DNA of 63,911 nt from positions 1 to 63,911 of the IMG/VR virus record IMGVR_UViG_3300021437_000017. One strand, written 5' to 3'. Below the pieces are notes generated by a model. The model ran no database searches, was not told the DNA's origin, and saw only the letters and a program-made list of their open reading frames with translations. The translations under genes and the position numbers were made by a program. Shown here one piece after another: positions 17,439-27,000 of the stretch. The stretch comes from a virus. Numbering within the stretch: position 1 is the stretch's first letter; each line of letters opens with the position of its first letter.

Positions 17439-18361
17439 GCATCCAGCCGCAGATACCTGACCCCGCGGGCGTAAAGGACGAGCGGGCAGTCAGCATTTTG
17501 AGAACGATCAAATCGGTGATTGATGCGATCACAGGGCGCGCACCGAACAAGCCGCAGATAAAATCTCTTGCCGCCGACGCGAATACCTACGGCATCATCA
17601 ACAAGATCAACGAGATCATCAGTCAGTTGCAATTTGGTGACACGGTCCAGCCCTTGACTCCGGCATCAACCGCTGCATGGGCCGCCGCTTCCGCCGCCTC
17701 TCCTGTGGTGCATGGCCCAGTATCAGCAGTAGATGGGGATTACGCAGTCTTCGATGGCGGTCCGGCAAAGATTAGAGATGGCGGTCCGGTCAGGACGCAG
17801 GTCGTCGTTCAAATGGAGGACCGCGATGACGAACCGCAGATGGTAGGATTCCCGAAGGAGTCAAATCCTACGTTTGACACAATAACCGCCATAACATCTG
17901 TTACAACGCCGACCATTCAATTGCAGTCCGCTGGTTCCGCTCCCACCCAAAATGCACGAGCGGCACGCGGAACACTGGCAGCACCTTCGGCGCTCCAGAC
18001 CGGAGACCTTATTTGCACCGACAATTATTCAGGTTACGGATCTGCCGCTTACTCAACGCCCAGAGCACACGTGGATGTCAAGGCTGCGGAGAACTGGACG
18101 GACGCGGCGCAAGGGACAACTTGGTCTGTTAGCGTAACTCAGGTAGGAGGAACCGCAGCCAAATCAGAGGCGCTTAAAGTAAATGATAATGGAACCGTCA
18201 ACGCCCAATTCGGCGCGACAGCCGCTACGGTAAGGCCAACATCTCCGAATGGTTATTTTTCTTATGACACAAGTTCCGGGATAAACGCCAGCATTACATC
18301 TACCGGACTTGTTGGAAAGACCATCGTCGTCAAGGACGGAATTATTACGGCATTTTCGTAG
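17435..18361 (+). CDS. Tail/fibre-associated protein
   Basis: A 308-residue protein overlapping the upstream stop by four bases (ATGA). The N-terminal 70 residues are helical (ILRTIKSVIDAITGR and IINKINEIISQLQ), a short coiled region that could trimerise the protein. The rest is Thr/Ala/Gly-rich beta structure, with a segment near 170-270 (LQTGDLICTDNYSGYG and NWTDAAQGTTWSVSV) that resembles fibre knob domains. It is probably a fibre or tail-tip subunit. Confidence 0.6.
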   Translation: MSIQPQIPDPAGVKDERAVSILRTIKSVIDAITGRAPNKPQIKSLAADANTYGIINKINEIISQLQFGDTVQPLTPASTAAWAAASAASPVVHGPVSAVDGDYAVFDGGPAKIRDGGPVRTQVVVQMEDRDDEPQMVGFPKESNPTFDTITAITSVTTPTIQLQSAGSAPTQNARAARGTLAAPSALQTGDLICTDNYSGYGSAAYSTPRAHVDVKAAENWTDAAQGTTWSVSVTQVGGTAAKSEALKVNDNGTVNAQFGATAATVRPTSPNGYFSYDTSSGINASITSTGLVGKTIVVKDGIITAFS

Positions 18362-18369
18362 GATAAATC

Positions 18370-18741
18370 ATGCAAAACAGACCATTCAATCTCGGGCCGG
18401 TAGCGCTTACCACAACGCTCACTACCAATATCATGAATTGCAATGTGACCTCGCTGGCGGGGCCGGTCGGCTTTACACTGACGCAACCCTACATCATCCT
18501 GCGCCATATCCGCATCGTGAACAAGACCGCGAGCGCAGCCACGTTCTCTCTTTGGAAAGGGGCGACGGGGGGCAATGCTGCCGGGACCGAGATTGTCGGT
18601 ATAGGAAAAAGCGTGAATGCGAACGATTGCTACGATTGGTACGGACTCATGCGATTCGATGCGGCTGACTTTATGGTCGGCGGATCAGGAACCGCGACCG
18701 CGCTCAGTTTGCAGGCCGAGGGCGAGATAGGAATTTCCTAA
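18370..18741 (+). CDS. Hypothetical virion protein
   Basis: A 123-residue beta-rich protein eight bases after the preceding gene. The sequence (NCNVTSLAGPVGFTLTQPYI and FSLWKGATGGNAAGTE) looks like a small surface beta-sandwich. Its place among tail and fibre genes suggests a virion subunit, but no family can be named. Confidence 0.6.
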   Translation: MQNRPFNLGPVALTTTLTTNIMNCNVTSLAGPVGFTLTQPYIILRHIRIVNKTASAATFSLWKGATGGNAAGTEIVGIGKSVNANDCYDWYGLMRFDAADFMVGGSGTATALSLQAEGEIGIS

Positions 18742-18751
18742 AGGAATCAAA

Positions 18752-21187
18752 ATGGCTATCCCCAATCAGACAGACCAATTCGGCAATCCGGTAGACCAGT
18801 ATGGAAATCCAATCGGGGACACATATGATGAATTCGGTCAAGCATTAGACAAAAATGGTAATCCTATTGGCACTATTGCATCGCAAAGCGCCCTTGCTGG
18901 GGATACGTGGTTTACCGATCCCTCTTTGTGGGGAAACTACGGAAAGAATTGGAGAGCACTTTCTCCTGACGTGCAGCAGATGATTCTCGGATCAGGCACG
19001 GCCTCGACCGGCAACGGGCCGATCACGGTAGGCGAGTTCGCGCCGGGTGGGTGGGGCGACAAATACCTTCAGGAAGGCATTCAGCAAGGGCTACAAGGGG
19101 CGCAACTCGCGCAATATATCCAAGGCAAGCTCGGCGGCGTGCAGGGGCTTATAGCGGCTTCCAACGCGGCCAATGACAACGTAAATATGCTCAATGGCGC
19201 TCCCGCCGCCTGGCTCGCTACGGCTGGGCTTATGGGCGGCTTGGCGAGCGGCCTAATTCCTACGCCCGGAGTGACTGGTGGTGCAACGACCGGAGGACTT
19301 GGTAGCACTGTTGATTTTACGGAGGGGCAATTGGCGCAACAAGCGCTTTATAACTCTCCTGTAACGGTAGGCACCACAACCTACGCAAATACCATAGAAG
19401 CGCTAAAAGCTGGCGTTGATCCAACTGCTCTTGGGCTTTCAACGAATGCGAGCGGAGCCGGTGCGATGGTCGGCGGAACCCCGGTATCAAACTTGGCCAC
19501 GACCGCTGGAACGAACGCAGTTGGAACTGCGGCAGGTAATGCTGCTACTGGCGCGAGTGGGGCAACCGGCGCAACGGGGGGCGCTAGTGGGGCGCTCGGG
19601 ACTGGTGCCGCCGCAGCAGGAACAGCAGCGGCAGGCGGCGCTGCGGCCGGTATCGGAGGAACAGGGCTTACAGCGGGAGACATAATCAAGGCAGGAACTG
19701 GGCTGGCGGGTATCGCGCTCGCGGCTGGCGGGGGTGGCACGACGAGCGGAGCAAATACAGCGGCAGACAACGCGGCTAATGCCGCCGCCGCCGCGCAGAC
19801 CACGCTTGCGAACATCTCGCAGGACCAGTGGAACTACTACAAGCAGAATTACCAGCCTCTTGAGTCGAATCTCATCAATCAGGCGATGACTGCCGGCAGT
19901 CCTGACGAGTTCGCCAGAGCGCGAGGCGCGGCGAGTGCCGACGTGACAGGCGCATTTGATACGGCGCGGAAGAGCACGTTGAACCGGATGCAGAGTTACG
20001 GCATCAATCCGGGTTCTCCTGCCTATCAGTCTATGGGCGCAAGCACGGACCTCGCCGAAGGTGCAACCAGGGCCGGAGCGCTGACCGCCGCCGACAATGC
20101 GACGCGCAATCTGGCCTACTCTAAGGCGCTGGATGTGGCGGGGATTGGTCGCAACATTCCAGCTCAGTCAGCAGCGAGTTCGGCCAATGCCGCCAATGCC
20201 GCCACGAACGCCGCGCAGGTGGCGAATACCCGTGGCCAGACAGCGTTTCTACAGAATCAGACGAACAACGCGAACATCGGGTATGGCTTAAACAGCATTG
20301 GGAACGCCGCTGCCAAGTGGTTCGGCACACCAACACCCGTTTACAATTCTTCCTCGTCGCTGACGCCCGGTTCTGTCAATACCGCAGGTGGCAACACTGA
20401 CTGGTTCGCTGGCGCCGAGGGTGGAAAGGTAACTCCGCGCGGTTTCCAACGAGCGGGGCTCGAAGTTGCGCCGTGGGGCATTGATCTACGCACCGGTAGG
20501 CCAGCAACAACCGCGCCGGAAGGATCGAATGTCGTCGAGACGCGGCCAGCAGTCGGGCCGTCACATCCTACGCACGGCAATGGCGGCAGTATTGGAACAC
20601 GCAACGAGGGCGTCTATCCCGAGAAGCGGTTTGCGGATGGTGGAACGGTCATCGACGCGCAGCAAACTGCGCCGGGGGAATACGACGCGACGGCACTTCA
20701 TTCTGTTCTGATGAAACGTGGGCTTAATCCTCGCATGGCGCACGCGGCAACTCGACATATAACGCCTCACATGCGCCACTTCGCTGGTGGTGGTGGCGTA
20801 GGCCGGCAAGGGATTGGGCTGGACGAAAGCGACATGGGAATGCCGAACTCGGTATCGACGACAGCGCAACCTGTGAATGGGGTTGGAACGGAAGAGCCGC
20901 AAGCGTCTAATGGTCGCGTTGAAGGACCGGGAAGCGGAACGTCAGACAGTGTGCCGGCCGTTATTGATGGACAGCAAGCTGCCAGATTGAGTGATGGCGA
21001 GTTCATTATGTCAGAGCCGGTTTCTCGGATGACTGGTGAGGAAATTTTGATGGCACTGAATGAGGCTGGATTAAAAAAGCGCGGGATCGAGCCCAAAACG
21101 TCAAATGAAGTTCCGGTTGATGCCGGAATGAGAGCCTATCGCAATGGCGGCAGAATTAGCCGTTTCGCTTGCGGGGGGTTATTCTGA
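18752..21187 (+). CDS. Large Gly/Ala-rich DNA-ejection/internal virion protein
   Basis: An 811-residue protein. Residues 1-45 hold near-repeats of the form DQFGNPVDQYGNPIG. Residues 150-360 are an extremely Gly/Ala/Thr-rich stretch. Residues 370-540 are helical and Ala/Asn-rich. The C-terminal third carries several GG turns preceded by Ala or aromatic residues (GAEGGKV, RFADGGTV, HFAGGGGV, FACGGLF). These features fit internal or ejection proteins of podoviruses. Its last nine bases overlap the end of a convergent minus-strand HTH gene. Confidence 0.65.
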   Translation: MAIPNQTDQFGNPVDQYGNPIGDTYDEFGQALDKNGNPIGTIASQSALAGDTWFTDPSLWGNYGKNWRALSPDVQQMILGSGTASTGNGPITVGEFAPGGWGDKYLQEGIQQGLQGAQLAQYIQGKLGGVQGLIAASNAANDNVNMLNGAPAAWLATAGLMGGLASGLIPTPGVTGGATTGGLGSTVDFTEGQLAQQALYNSPVTVGTTTYANTIEALKAGVDPTALGLSTNASGAGAMVGGTPVSNLATTAGTNAVGTAAGNAATGASGATGATGGASGALGTGAAAAGTAAAGGAAAGIGGTGLTAGDIIKAGTGLAGIALAAGGGGTTSGANTAADNAANAAAAAQTTLANISQDQWNYYKQNYQPLESNLINQAMTAGSPDEFARARGAASADVTGAFDTARKSTLNRMQSYGINPGSPAYQSMGASTDLAEGATRAGALTAADNATRNLAYSKALDVAGIGRNIPAQSAASSANAANAATNAAQVANTRGQTAFLQNQTNNANIGYGLNSIGNAAAKWFGTPTPVYNSSSSLTPGSVNTAGGNTDWFAGAEGGKVTPRGFQRAGLEVAPWGIDLRTGRPATTAPEGSNVVETRPAVGPSHPTHGNGGSIGTRNEGVYPEKRFADGGTVIDAQQTAPGEYDATALHSVLMKRGLNPRMAHAATRHITPHMRHFAGGGGVGRQGIGLDESDMGMPNSVSTTAQPVNGVGTEEPQASNGRVEGPGSGTSDSVPAVIDGQQAARLSDGEFIMSEPVSRMTGEEILMALNEAGLKKRGIEPKTSNEVPVDAGMRAYRNGGRISRFACGGLF

Positions 21188-21352
21188 AATGCGGTTCAAT
21201 ATCTTGAACAACTTAACCGAACCCTCCGGGATTTTTTGCACACCGGACTCCCATCGAGCGAACGTACGGGATGACACCTCGACCTGTCGTGCCGCTTGCG
21301 ACAACGATAGGCCGAGGGACTTACGGAGTTTTTTTAATTCAAAACCGACCAT
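21179..21352 (-). CDS. Small Cro/CI-family (XRE) HTH regulator
   Basis: A 57-residue protein from an ATG at 21352 preceded by aaggtaagg. It is almost entirely one Cro/CI helix-turn-helix domain: ELKKLRKSLGLSLSQAARQ then VEVSSRTFARWESG, the two HTH helices with the Gln-Ala-Ala turn and the Ser-x-Arg-Thr recognition helix start. It is the second gene of a minus-strand cassette, lying directly behind a GGNNN-periodic spacer. Its stop overlaps the end of the convergent 811-residue gene. It may autoregulate through the palindrome at 22373; this is inference. Confidence 0.88.
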   Translation of the reverse strand: MVGFELKKLRKSLGLSLSQAARQVEVSSRTFARWESGVQKIPEGSVKLFKILNRISE

Positions 21353-21695
21353 GCCTTACCTTTGCACGCCACGGCAAGCCTCTGCCCACACTATCCTGCC
21401 AGACCGCGCCGCTGCGGACCTGATCTGGCCCCACCTCGCCATACATTACCCCGCCGAATCTTGCCACGCCCCTGCGCGCCCAACCCAGCCGTTCCGAGCC
21501 TTGCCGAAATTGGCTTTCCCCATCACAACGCCCTCCTGCGAGGGCGCTGGAATTGCGATTGCCTTGCCAAACAACTCCATTCCTCACCGAACCTCACCAT
21601 TGCCAGCCCCACAACACCGCTCCATACCCGGCCGCTGCAAACCTATGCCTTGGCAAACCGCGCCGAACCAACGCCCATTCAAACCACTCCACATT
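21353..21695 (-). repeat. GGNNN pentamer-periodic spacer array with central hairpin
   Basis: About 330 bases between two minus-strand genes show a strict 5-base rhythm, NNNCC on the plus strand and GGNNN on the minus strand. In 21361-21540, 20 of 36 consecutive in-phase pentamers end in CC and most others end in C. In 21561-21650, 13 of 18 end in CC, in a new phase. A perfect 7-bp hairpin, CGCCCTC-CTGC-GAGGGCG (21529-21546), sits at the phase change. The array ends within a few bases of the upstream stop (21696) and runs up to the HTH gene's ribosome-binding site. It is not a CRISPR, since there are no conserved repeats or spacers, and it does not look like protein-coding sequence. Confidence 0.85.
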
Positions 21696-22319
21696 TTATT
21701 GCGGAATAATCTCAAATTTAGTGATATTGAATCTGCCGTAAGTTGGTCTGAAATCACCGATACCAACCAAGCGTCCGGCCATGCTGATAACCTCGTTAAG
21801 AAACGAGGCGTCGATGTATTCCGGCGTCAAAACTTGCAACACGAATTCTGCGTTCCAGCCTGCCTTCATAGCGGGCCGAGTGCGGTTGATTCCATTGCGC
21901 TGGATCATGACGCGGCGGGTGTCGAGAAAATCCCACGTCGGTTTTCCGAGCGATCCGAGTTGCGTAATCGACACGACGCCGGCTTTGAACAGATCCATCG
22001 CGCTCTTGCGTGGGCTGCGCGGGTCTTGGCGAAATTTTGCCGCATGGATTATCGACTGCCGCAAATACTCTCCGGGGACGCAAAGCTCGCCGACATCATT
22101 GCGCCATACATAACTTTCGATGTCGTCGATTTTCTTCGCCTTGGAGTTCTTCGCAGCGGCGGATTTTGTCGCAACGCTTTCGCAGTTCCATCGGTGGAAA
22201 AGCATGTCGGAGGAACCTTCGAGGCATACTTCTACAGCATATGGAATGGACGCATCAATCGCGTTCTTACCCCCATTAGTTTTGTTGTCGTCAACAACCT
22301 TGAGTGCAGCTTTAGTCAT
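21696..22319 (-). CDS. Phage protein of unknown function, possible RAMP/Cas7-like fold
   Basis: A 207-residue protein starting at MTKAALKVVDDN after a perfect AAGGAG site. Landmarks are MLFHRWNCESVA (about 41-52), a Lys/Ala-rich loop, the glycine-containing ELCVPGEYLRQSIIHAAK segment (about 75-95), RQDPRSPRKSAMDLFKAG, and the C-terminal GDFRPTYGRFNITKFE. The PGEYLRQSI element and the terminal Gly-x-Phe-Arg-Pro-x-Tyr-Gly-Arg-Phe run resemble by eye the conserved loops of Cas7/RAMP proteins, but the resemblance is weak. Similar proteins seem widespread in phages without known function. It is the first gene of the cassette controlled by 22337-22397. Confidence 0.85.
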   Translation of the reverse strand: MTKAALKVVDDNKTNGGKNAIDASIPYAVEVCLEGSSDMLFHRWNCESVATKSAAAKNSKAKKIDDIESYVWRNDVGELCVPGEYLRQSIIHAAKFRQDPRSPRKSAMDLFKAGVVSITQLGSLGKPTWDFLDTRRVMIQRNGINRTRPAMKAGWNAEFVLQVLTPEYIDASFLNEVISMAGRLVGIGDFRPTYGRFNITKFEIIPQ

Positions 22320-22336
22320 TTGAAGCTCCTTGCCAA

Positions 22337-22397
22337 AATGCCACGGCGAATGCCACGGCTCATTACTAAGGCTATGCCAATTTGGCATACCTGTCAA
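22337..22397 (-). promoter_or_regulatory. Promoter with perfect palindromic operator for the minus-strand cassette
   Basis: On the minus strand a TTGACA box (22397-22392) is followed after 17 bases by a weak TAGCCT (22374-22369). The spacer is filled by the perfect palindrome TATGCCAAATTGGCATA (22373-22389). Nearer the gene, AATGCCACGGC occurs twice (22337-22347 and 22349-22359) at a 12-base step and shares the TGCCA half-site. This looks like an operator pair placed so that a bound repressor blocks RNA polymerase. Confidence 0.7.
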
Positions 22398-22410
22398 TAG
22401 GGAAATAATC

Positions 22411-24039
22411 ATGGCCGGAAGCATATTCAGCAATTTCGGATTGATCTCACAGGGCTCTGACGCTGCCGACATGGAACGCGAACGTATCCGCAATGCCAAG
22501 CAATATAACGATCTCGATCCGCAACGCCGCGCGATTGTTGACCAGCAAATACAGTCTGGCGAGATGACGCTCGGTGAGGCGCGCAGGCAAAGAGACACAG
22601 CGGCAGCCGAACGCGCAGCGGTCTCGAAAGCTGGCAATCTTTCGGGGGCTTATGACGCGGCAATCAAAGCGAGACTTGCAGCAGGTAACTTGGAAGCGGC
22701 GACAAGCTCCTATGCCGCTGCTGACGAACTGAAGAGACGCACGGCATTACAGTTTGCCGCCGATGTTCATAACGGCATTGATCCAAACAAAGCGGCTGAA
22801 CGCCTACAAGGCGTAGGATTAGGAGCCGATCTGCCAGTAGGACAGTTGCAAGTCATCGCCGCCCCTGCCGAAGCTGATCCAAAATTCGCGGTGTTTAAGA
22901 GCAATCATCCGGAAGCAATGCCTGGGGATCGCTATGTTTCTTCCCCGGTGCCAGGGGGTAGGCAGTTATGGAATGTCTCGCGCGCAGTTAGAATGGCTGC
23001 TCCTAAAGCGGAAATTCATCCGGCCGGTGAATGGGGGACCTTTATTGATAAGGGTGGAGAAACCAAATTTGTCCCACCTCAGGCCCAGAAGACATTCGCC
23101 CCTCACACGTTGAGCAGCAAAGTAGAGAAAGTAACAGTAAAGGATGCCGAAGGAGGAGAACGCACCTATCTATGGAATCTTGAAACCCATGACTGGGAGG
23201 GCGACAAGCCTCCTGCTGGGACAGCAATTCCAACCGACCGCAATGCCGGAAAGGTGCTGCCAGAACTAAAAGAAGTTACGAACGAGCTTATGAAAATTCC
23301 GGGGATGGCTACTCGAAGCAATCCAGCGGACCCTCTCGACACGCAGTTGGTATACACGGAGAAAGGGGCAAAGATAGCTCCTGTCGTATCCGGGCTTATC
23401 ATGGCTGACAGGAAACTCACCGCGCATGAGGCTATTCTTGTCGCGATGAATGGCGTTCGCGGCGTTGACGCCGATGGCAATCTTGCAATCAAATATGGCG
23501 ACAAGATTTACAAGATGTCTGACTCCGCCGGAAAGAAAGTTGTAACCAAGGCAAGCGTTCCAACGGCAGAAGATAAGTCGTCAATTTTGAATAAAGAGTT
23601 GAAGGAAAACCAAGATAACTTAGTAAAAGCGCAGAAAGAAGGTGACTCGAACCGTGTAGAGCGGTTGATAACAAATATCGACCAATTGAATTCTGAATTG
23701 GCGAAAATAGCCAAGCCGATTAGACCGGCGCCAACGGCCACTACCGTAAAACCGGTAGCACCACTACCAGTAATTCCACCAGTTGCCCAGTCGTCAGCTC
23801 CTGCCGCGCCCGCTCAATCCGCACCTGTTCGCAGTCAAGCCGAAATTGATGTGATGATCAAAAACGCCAAAGTTGGTTATCAACCAGCGGTCAAATATCT
23901 GAAAGAATTGCTGGCATCAGGTGAACTTCAGGTAGGGCAAAGGATGAGAGTCCAACAGGCTCTCAAGGAGTCCGGCGCGAAAGGTTATTCCAAAGGCGGC
24001 AAGGTGTCTCGTTACCAAAGGCGTGGCTTGGGGGCGTAG
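22411..24039 (+). CDS. Internal/ejection virion protein
   Basis: A 542-residue protein from ATG 22411 (aggga site). The N-terminal 130 residues are helical and charged (ADMERERIRNAKQYNDL and RRAIVDQQIQSGEMTLGEAR), and a Pro/Ala-rich linker lies near 450-490. The C-terminus ends in a Lys/Gly segment, YSKGGKVSRYQRRGLGA, with the same GG turn found in the 811- and 160-residue proteins. It sits between two large ejection-type proteins and shares the late operon, so I assign it to the internal virion proteins. Confidence 0.65.
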   Translation: MAGSIFSNFGLISQGSDAADMERERIRNAKQYNDLDPQRRAIVDQQIQSGEMTLGEARRQRDTAAAERAAVSKAGNLSGAYDAAIKARLAAGNLEAATSSYAAADELKRRTALQFAADVHNGIDPNKAAERLQGVGLGADLPVGQLQVIAAPAEADPKFAVFKSNHPEAMPGDRYVSSPVPGGRQLWNVSRAVRMAAPKAEIHPAGEWGTFIDKGGETKFVPPQAQKTFAPHTLSSKVEKVTVKDAEGGERTYLWNLETHDWEGDKPPAGTAIPTDRNAGKVLPELKEVTNELMKIPGMATRSNPADPLDTQLVYTEKGAKIAPVVSGLIMADRKLTAHEAILVAMNGVRGVDADGNLAIKYGDKIYKMSDSAGKKVVTKASVPTAEDKSSILNKELKENQDNLVKAQKEGDSNRVERLITNIDQLNSELAKIAKPIRPAPTATTVKPVAPLPVIPPVAQSSAPAAPAQSAPVRSQAEIDVMIKNAKVGYQPAVKYLKELLASGELQVGQRMRVQQALKESGAKGYSKGGKVSRYQRRGLGA

Positions 24040-27000
24040 ATGGCTGACTTTACTCCAGTGAACTGGGAGGACGTATCTCCCGGCATAGGAATTACTTCAG
24101 AACAAAAAGGCGCGATGGCGGATAAGATCCTTGCCGAACAAAATCGCGGGTCACAAATTGCCGGAGAATTGAAATCAGCAAGACCCGAGTTTACCCCGAT
24201 GGATTGGGGAAGCAGAATGCCTGGGCTTGGCCAGAAGATTGAACCATTGGTTGCTCCGAAGGAAAATAGAATCAAGGACACCGTTTCAGAACTCGGTCGC
24301 TCCATCTGGGAAGGATTGACCGTTCATACTCCCGCATCGGTTGCGGCAGCGTATCAGGGAATGGATGTTTCAGACGAAGGCATATCTGGGTTCCTGATCG
24401 ACCGTTCAAAGGCACTACAGCAGCAACGCGCTGCCGAGCCGGGTGGCGATCGTCCTTCGGCTATTCCAGGTATCAAAATGCAGGATGTGCGGGATCTCGG
24501 GCAAAACCTTGGGTTCTCGCTTACCGCGATGGGGGCCGGTCTTGCCGCCGGTATCCCGGCAAGCGTGGTTGGTTCTCTCGCTACGCCTGCGGCAGGAGCA
24601 GTTGCTGGCTACGGTGCTGGCATGGCAGCGGCCGGCAAGGTCGGTTACAACATGGATGTGAACCAAGTCACCCGCCAGTTGAAGGATGCCGCGGACGAGG
24701 AAAGCCAACGGGTAAACGGCAGGCCGCAGACCCCGGAAGAATGGCAGTCAAAACTCTCTGAAATGAAGGGGGAGATTCAGAAGCACGGTCTTTATGAGGC
24801 CATTCCTGAAGCTCTTGGGAGCGGCGCAGGGTTTGCAATCCTGACTACCGCGGCCAAGGTATTCGGAAAAGGCGTGGTTGCTCGGTTTGCTTCCAAACTT
24901 GGCGCTCTCTATGGCGAGGAAATGCTGACAGAGACCGTCACCCAAATGGGCCAGCAGAACGCCGAAACGCGCATGGGACTACACCGCGGCGAGAAAGAGC
25001 GATCATTTACCAGTCCAGAAGACTGGCTGAAATCAGCCAAAGAAGTGGCACCGCAGATATTTCTGCTGACGACATTGACGGCTGGCGCTGGCAAGGCTAT
25101 TCAAATGGCACACCAAGCTGGCCAGCCAAGCGCTCCAAACGCTCCAGAAACGCCACCACTGCCAACAGGACAACCTACTCCACCGGCAGCCGCTGCGCCT
25201 GCCGTAGCCCCACCTATGCAGCCTACTCCGGTCATATCACCTGATATGCCCGGACAGTTGGGTTCCGTTGGGCCGATACCAGAAGGCCAAGCCATTGCCG
25301 AAGGCTACTCAATTCCGAACCCGCCTGGCTACCAAATCCCGAGCATAGACTTCGCCCTGACTGGCATCGACTTAGCAAGATCTGACGCTCAAAAGCTGAA
25401 GGCCGGTCAAGACCTTCCTGCCGGCGATCCAATCCGTCTGCGTAACGCCACGCTGGTATCCGTCTATGGTGAAAATGCTGCGGTGCGGCACGTAATCGAG
25501 CAGCCAGATCGGTTCGCCGCGATTGGCGATGCGATGTTCATGGTTGCGCCGACCGTCGAGCGCGTACGCGGTGCCATTGGTGCCAAGGCCGAGGGCTTGG
25601 ACATCACGCCGGACATTCTCGGCGCGATCGACGAATTTGCCAAGATGAAGGAAAACGGTCATACCTTGGGTCAGGCGATGGCGCATTCAGTTGCCCATGA
25701 CATCAGCTACGAGGGTCAGCAACTGATGGCCTTCCTTGACGAGCACCAGAACGACCCGCAGAAAATAGCCCAGTTCATCGAAAATTATCTGCACGAGGTC
25801 GAGATGGCGTCAGGGGTGCCATCTCAAGTCCGTGGCCGCGCCTTCGACATCATCCAAGAGCGCAATGCCGCCAAGCAGAAAGAACTTGAGAAGCTCCGTG
25901 CCGAGGCCGAGGCGAAAGCTGCCCGCCAGAAAGAAAGCGAAGTCGGCCGCATGGGCAATCAAGCAGCGACCGAGGTCAAGGTCAAGCAATCAAACGAGCG
26001 CGAAAAGGCAACCTTGCAAGGTGCCGAAACCGCGCTCGCGGCAGCCTTCAAGAACGCGAAATCTCTAAAACGGAAAGGGAAGCCCAATGCAAAGCCGAGT
26101 CCCGAAGGTAATGGCGGATTACCGCCAGCAACGCCAAGCAATCCTCAAGGAGGGGCTGGACAAGGTGAACCAGTTGCGGGGCGACGCTCGGGGCCAGTAC
26201 CCCAGCCTAATCAGGCTGCTGCTCAAGTCAACGCACAACCAGTTCGTGAGACACGCAATCGGCAAGGCGCTGGCGAAAAGCCGGTAAATCGCGCAGCGGC
26301 AATTCTTGCGGAACTCAAACCATTAGACCAAGCAGCCCACGAGGCCGCGACGAGTCCTCTCAACAATGTTGCGGCTCCTACGCCAAGTCAGATTGAGGCT
26401 GGCAACTATAAGAAAGGTGCGGTTCGCGTCGGCGGTCTCGAAATCTCGATCGAGAATCCTGCCGGCTCGAAAAGACGCCCAGAGTGGCCGGCACTCAAAT
26501 CGCATTATGGTTACGTCAAAGGAGTCTTGGCCCGATCCCCAGACAAGGAACATACCGACGTTTTCGTGAAGCCCGGAACCTCGGAAGATTATAACGGTCC
26601 GGTATTCGTCGTTGATCAGAACCGCGCCAACGGGCGTTTCGACGAATCGAAGACAATGATTGGCTGGTCAACTGCCGCCGAGGCCCGCGCAGCGTATCTT
26701 GAAAACTATACCAAAGGATTCGAGTCCCGTATCCGCAGCATTACCGAATTGTCGATGGATGAATACAAAGCAAAATTGCGGGACGCGAGCGCATTTCTGA
26801 AACCACAAGCGGCCCCAAAGCGTCCCAACCGTGGTAGAGCAATGGCAGAGGAGCGCAAGAAAGCCGCGCAGGCCAAGCCAGAAAGCCACTTGTTTGCCGC
26901 CATCAAGGAGATGGGCGGAATCGCATCAAGTCTCATGCGCGATCTGACCGGAGAATCGAACGCGGTCGGCAAGAAGGGCGTTCGCAGCGATATCTTCAGG

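Noticed and set aside
21339-21587. Minus-strand 82-residue frame within the GGNNN region
   Set aside because: Its Gly/Arg/Val/Trp composition follows from the 5-base rhythm. It lacks a ribosome-binding site and ends out of frame inside the real HTH gene.
21353-21695. CRISPR array or ordinary tandem repeat
   Set aside because: Only two bases of each 5-base unit are constant. There are no conserved repeats with unique spacers and no adaptation genes.
21144-22400. 418-residue plus-strand frame
   Set aside because: It runs antisense through the HTH gene, the periodic spacer and the 207-residue gene. Its Pro/His-rich sequence is a shadow of these.
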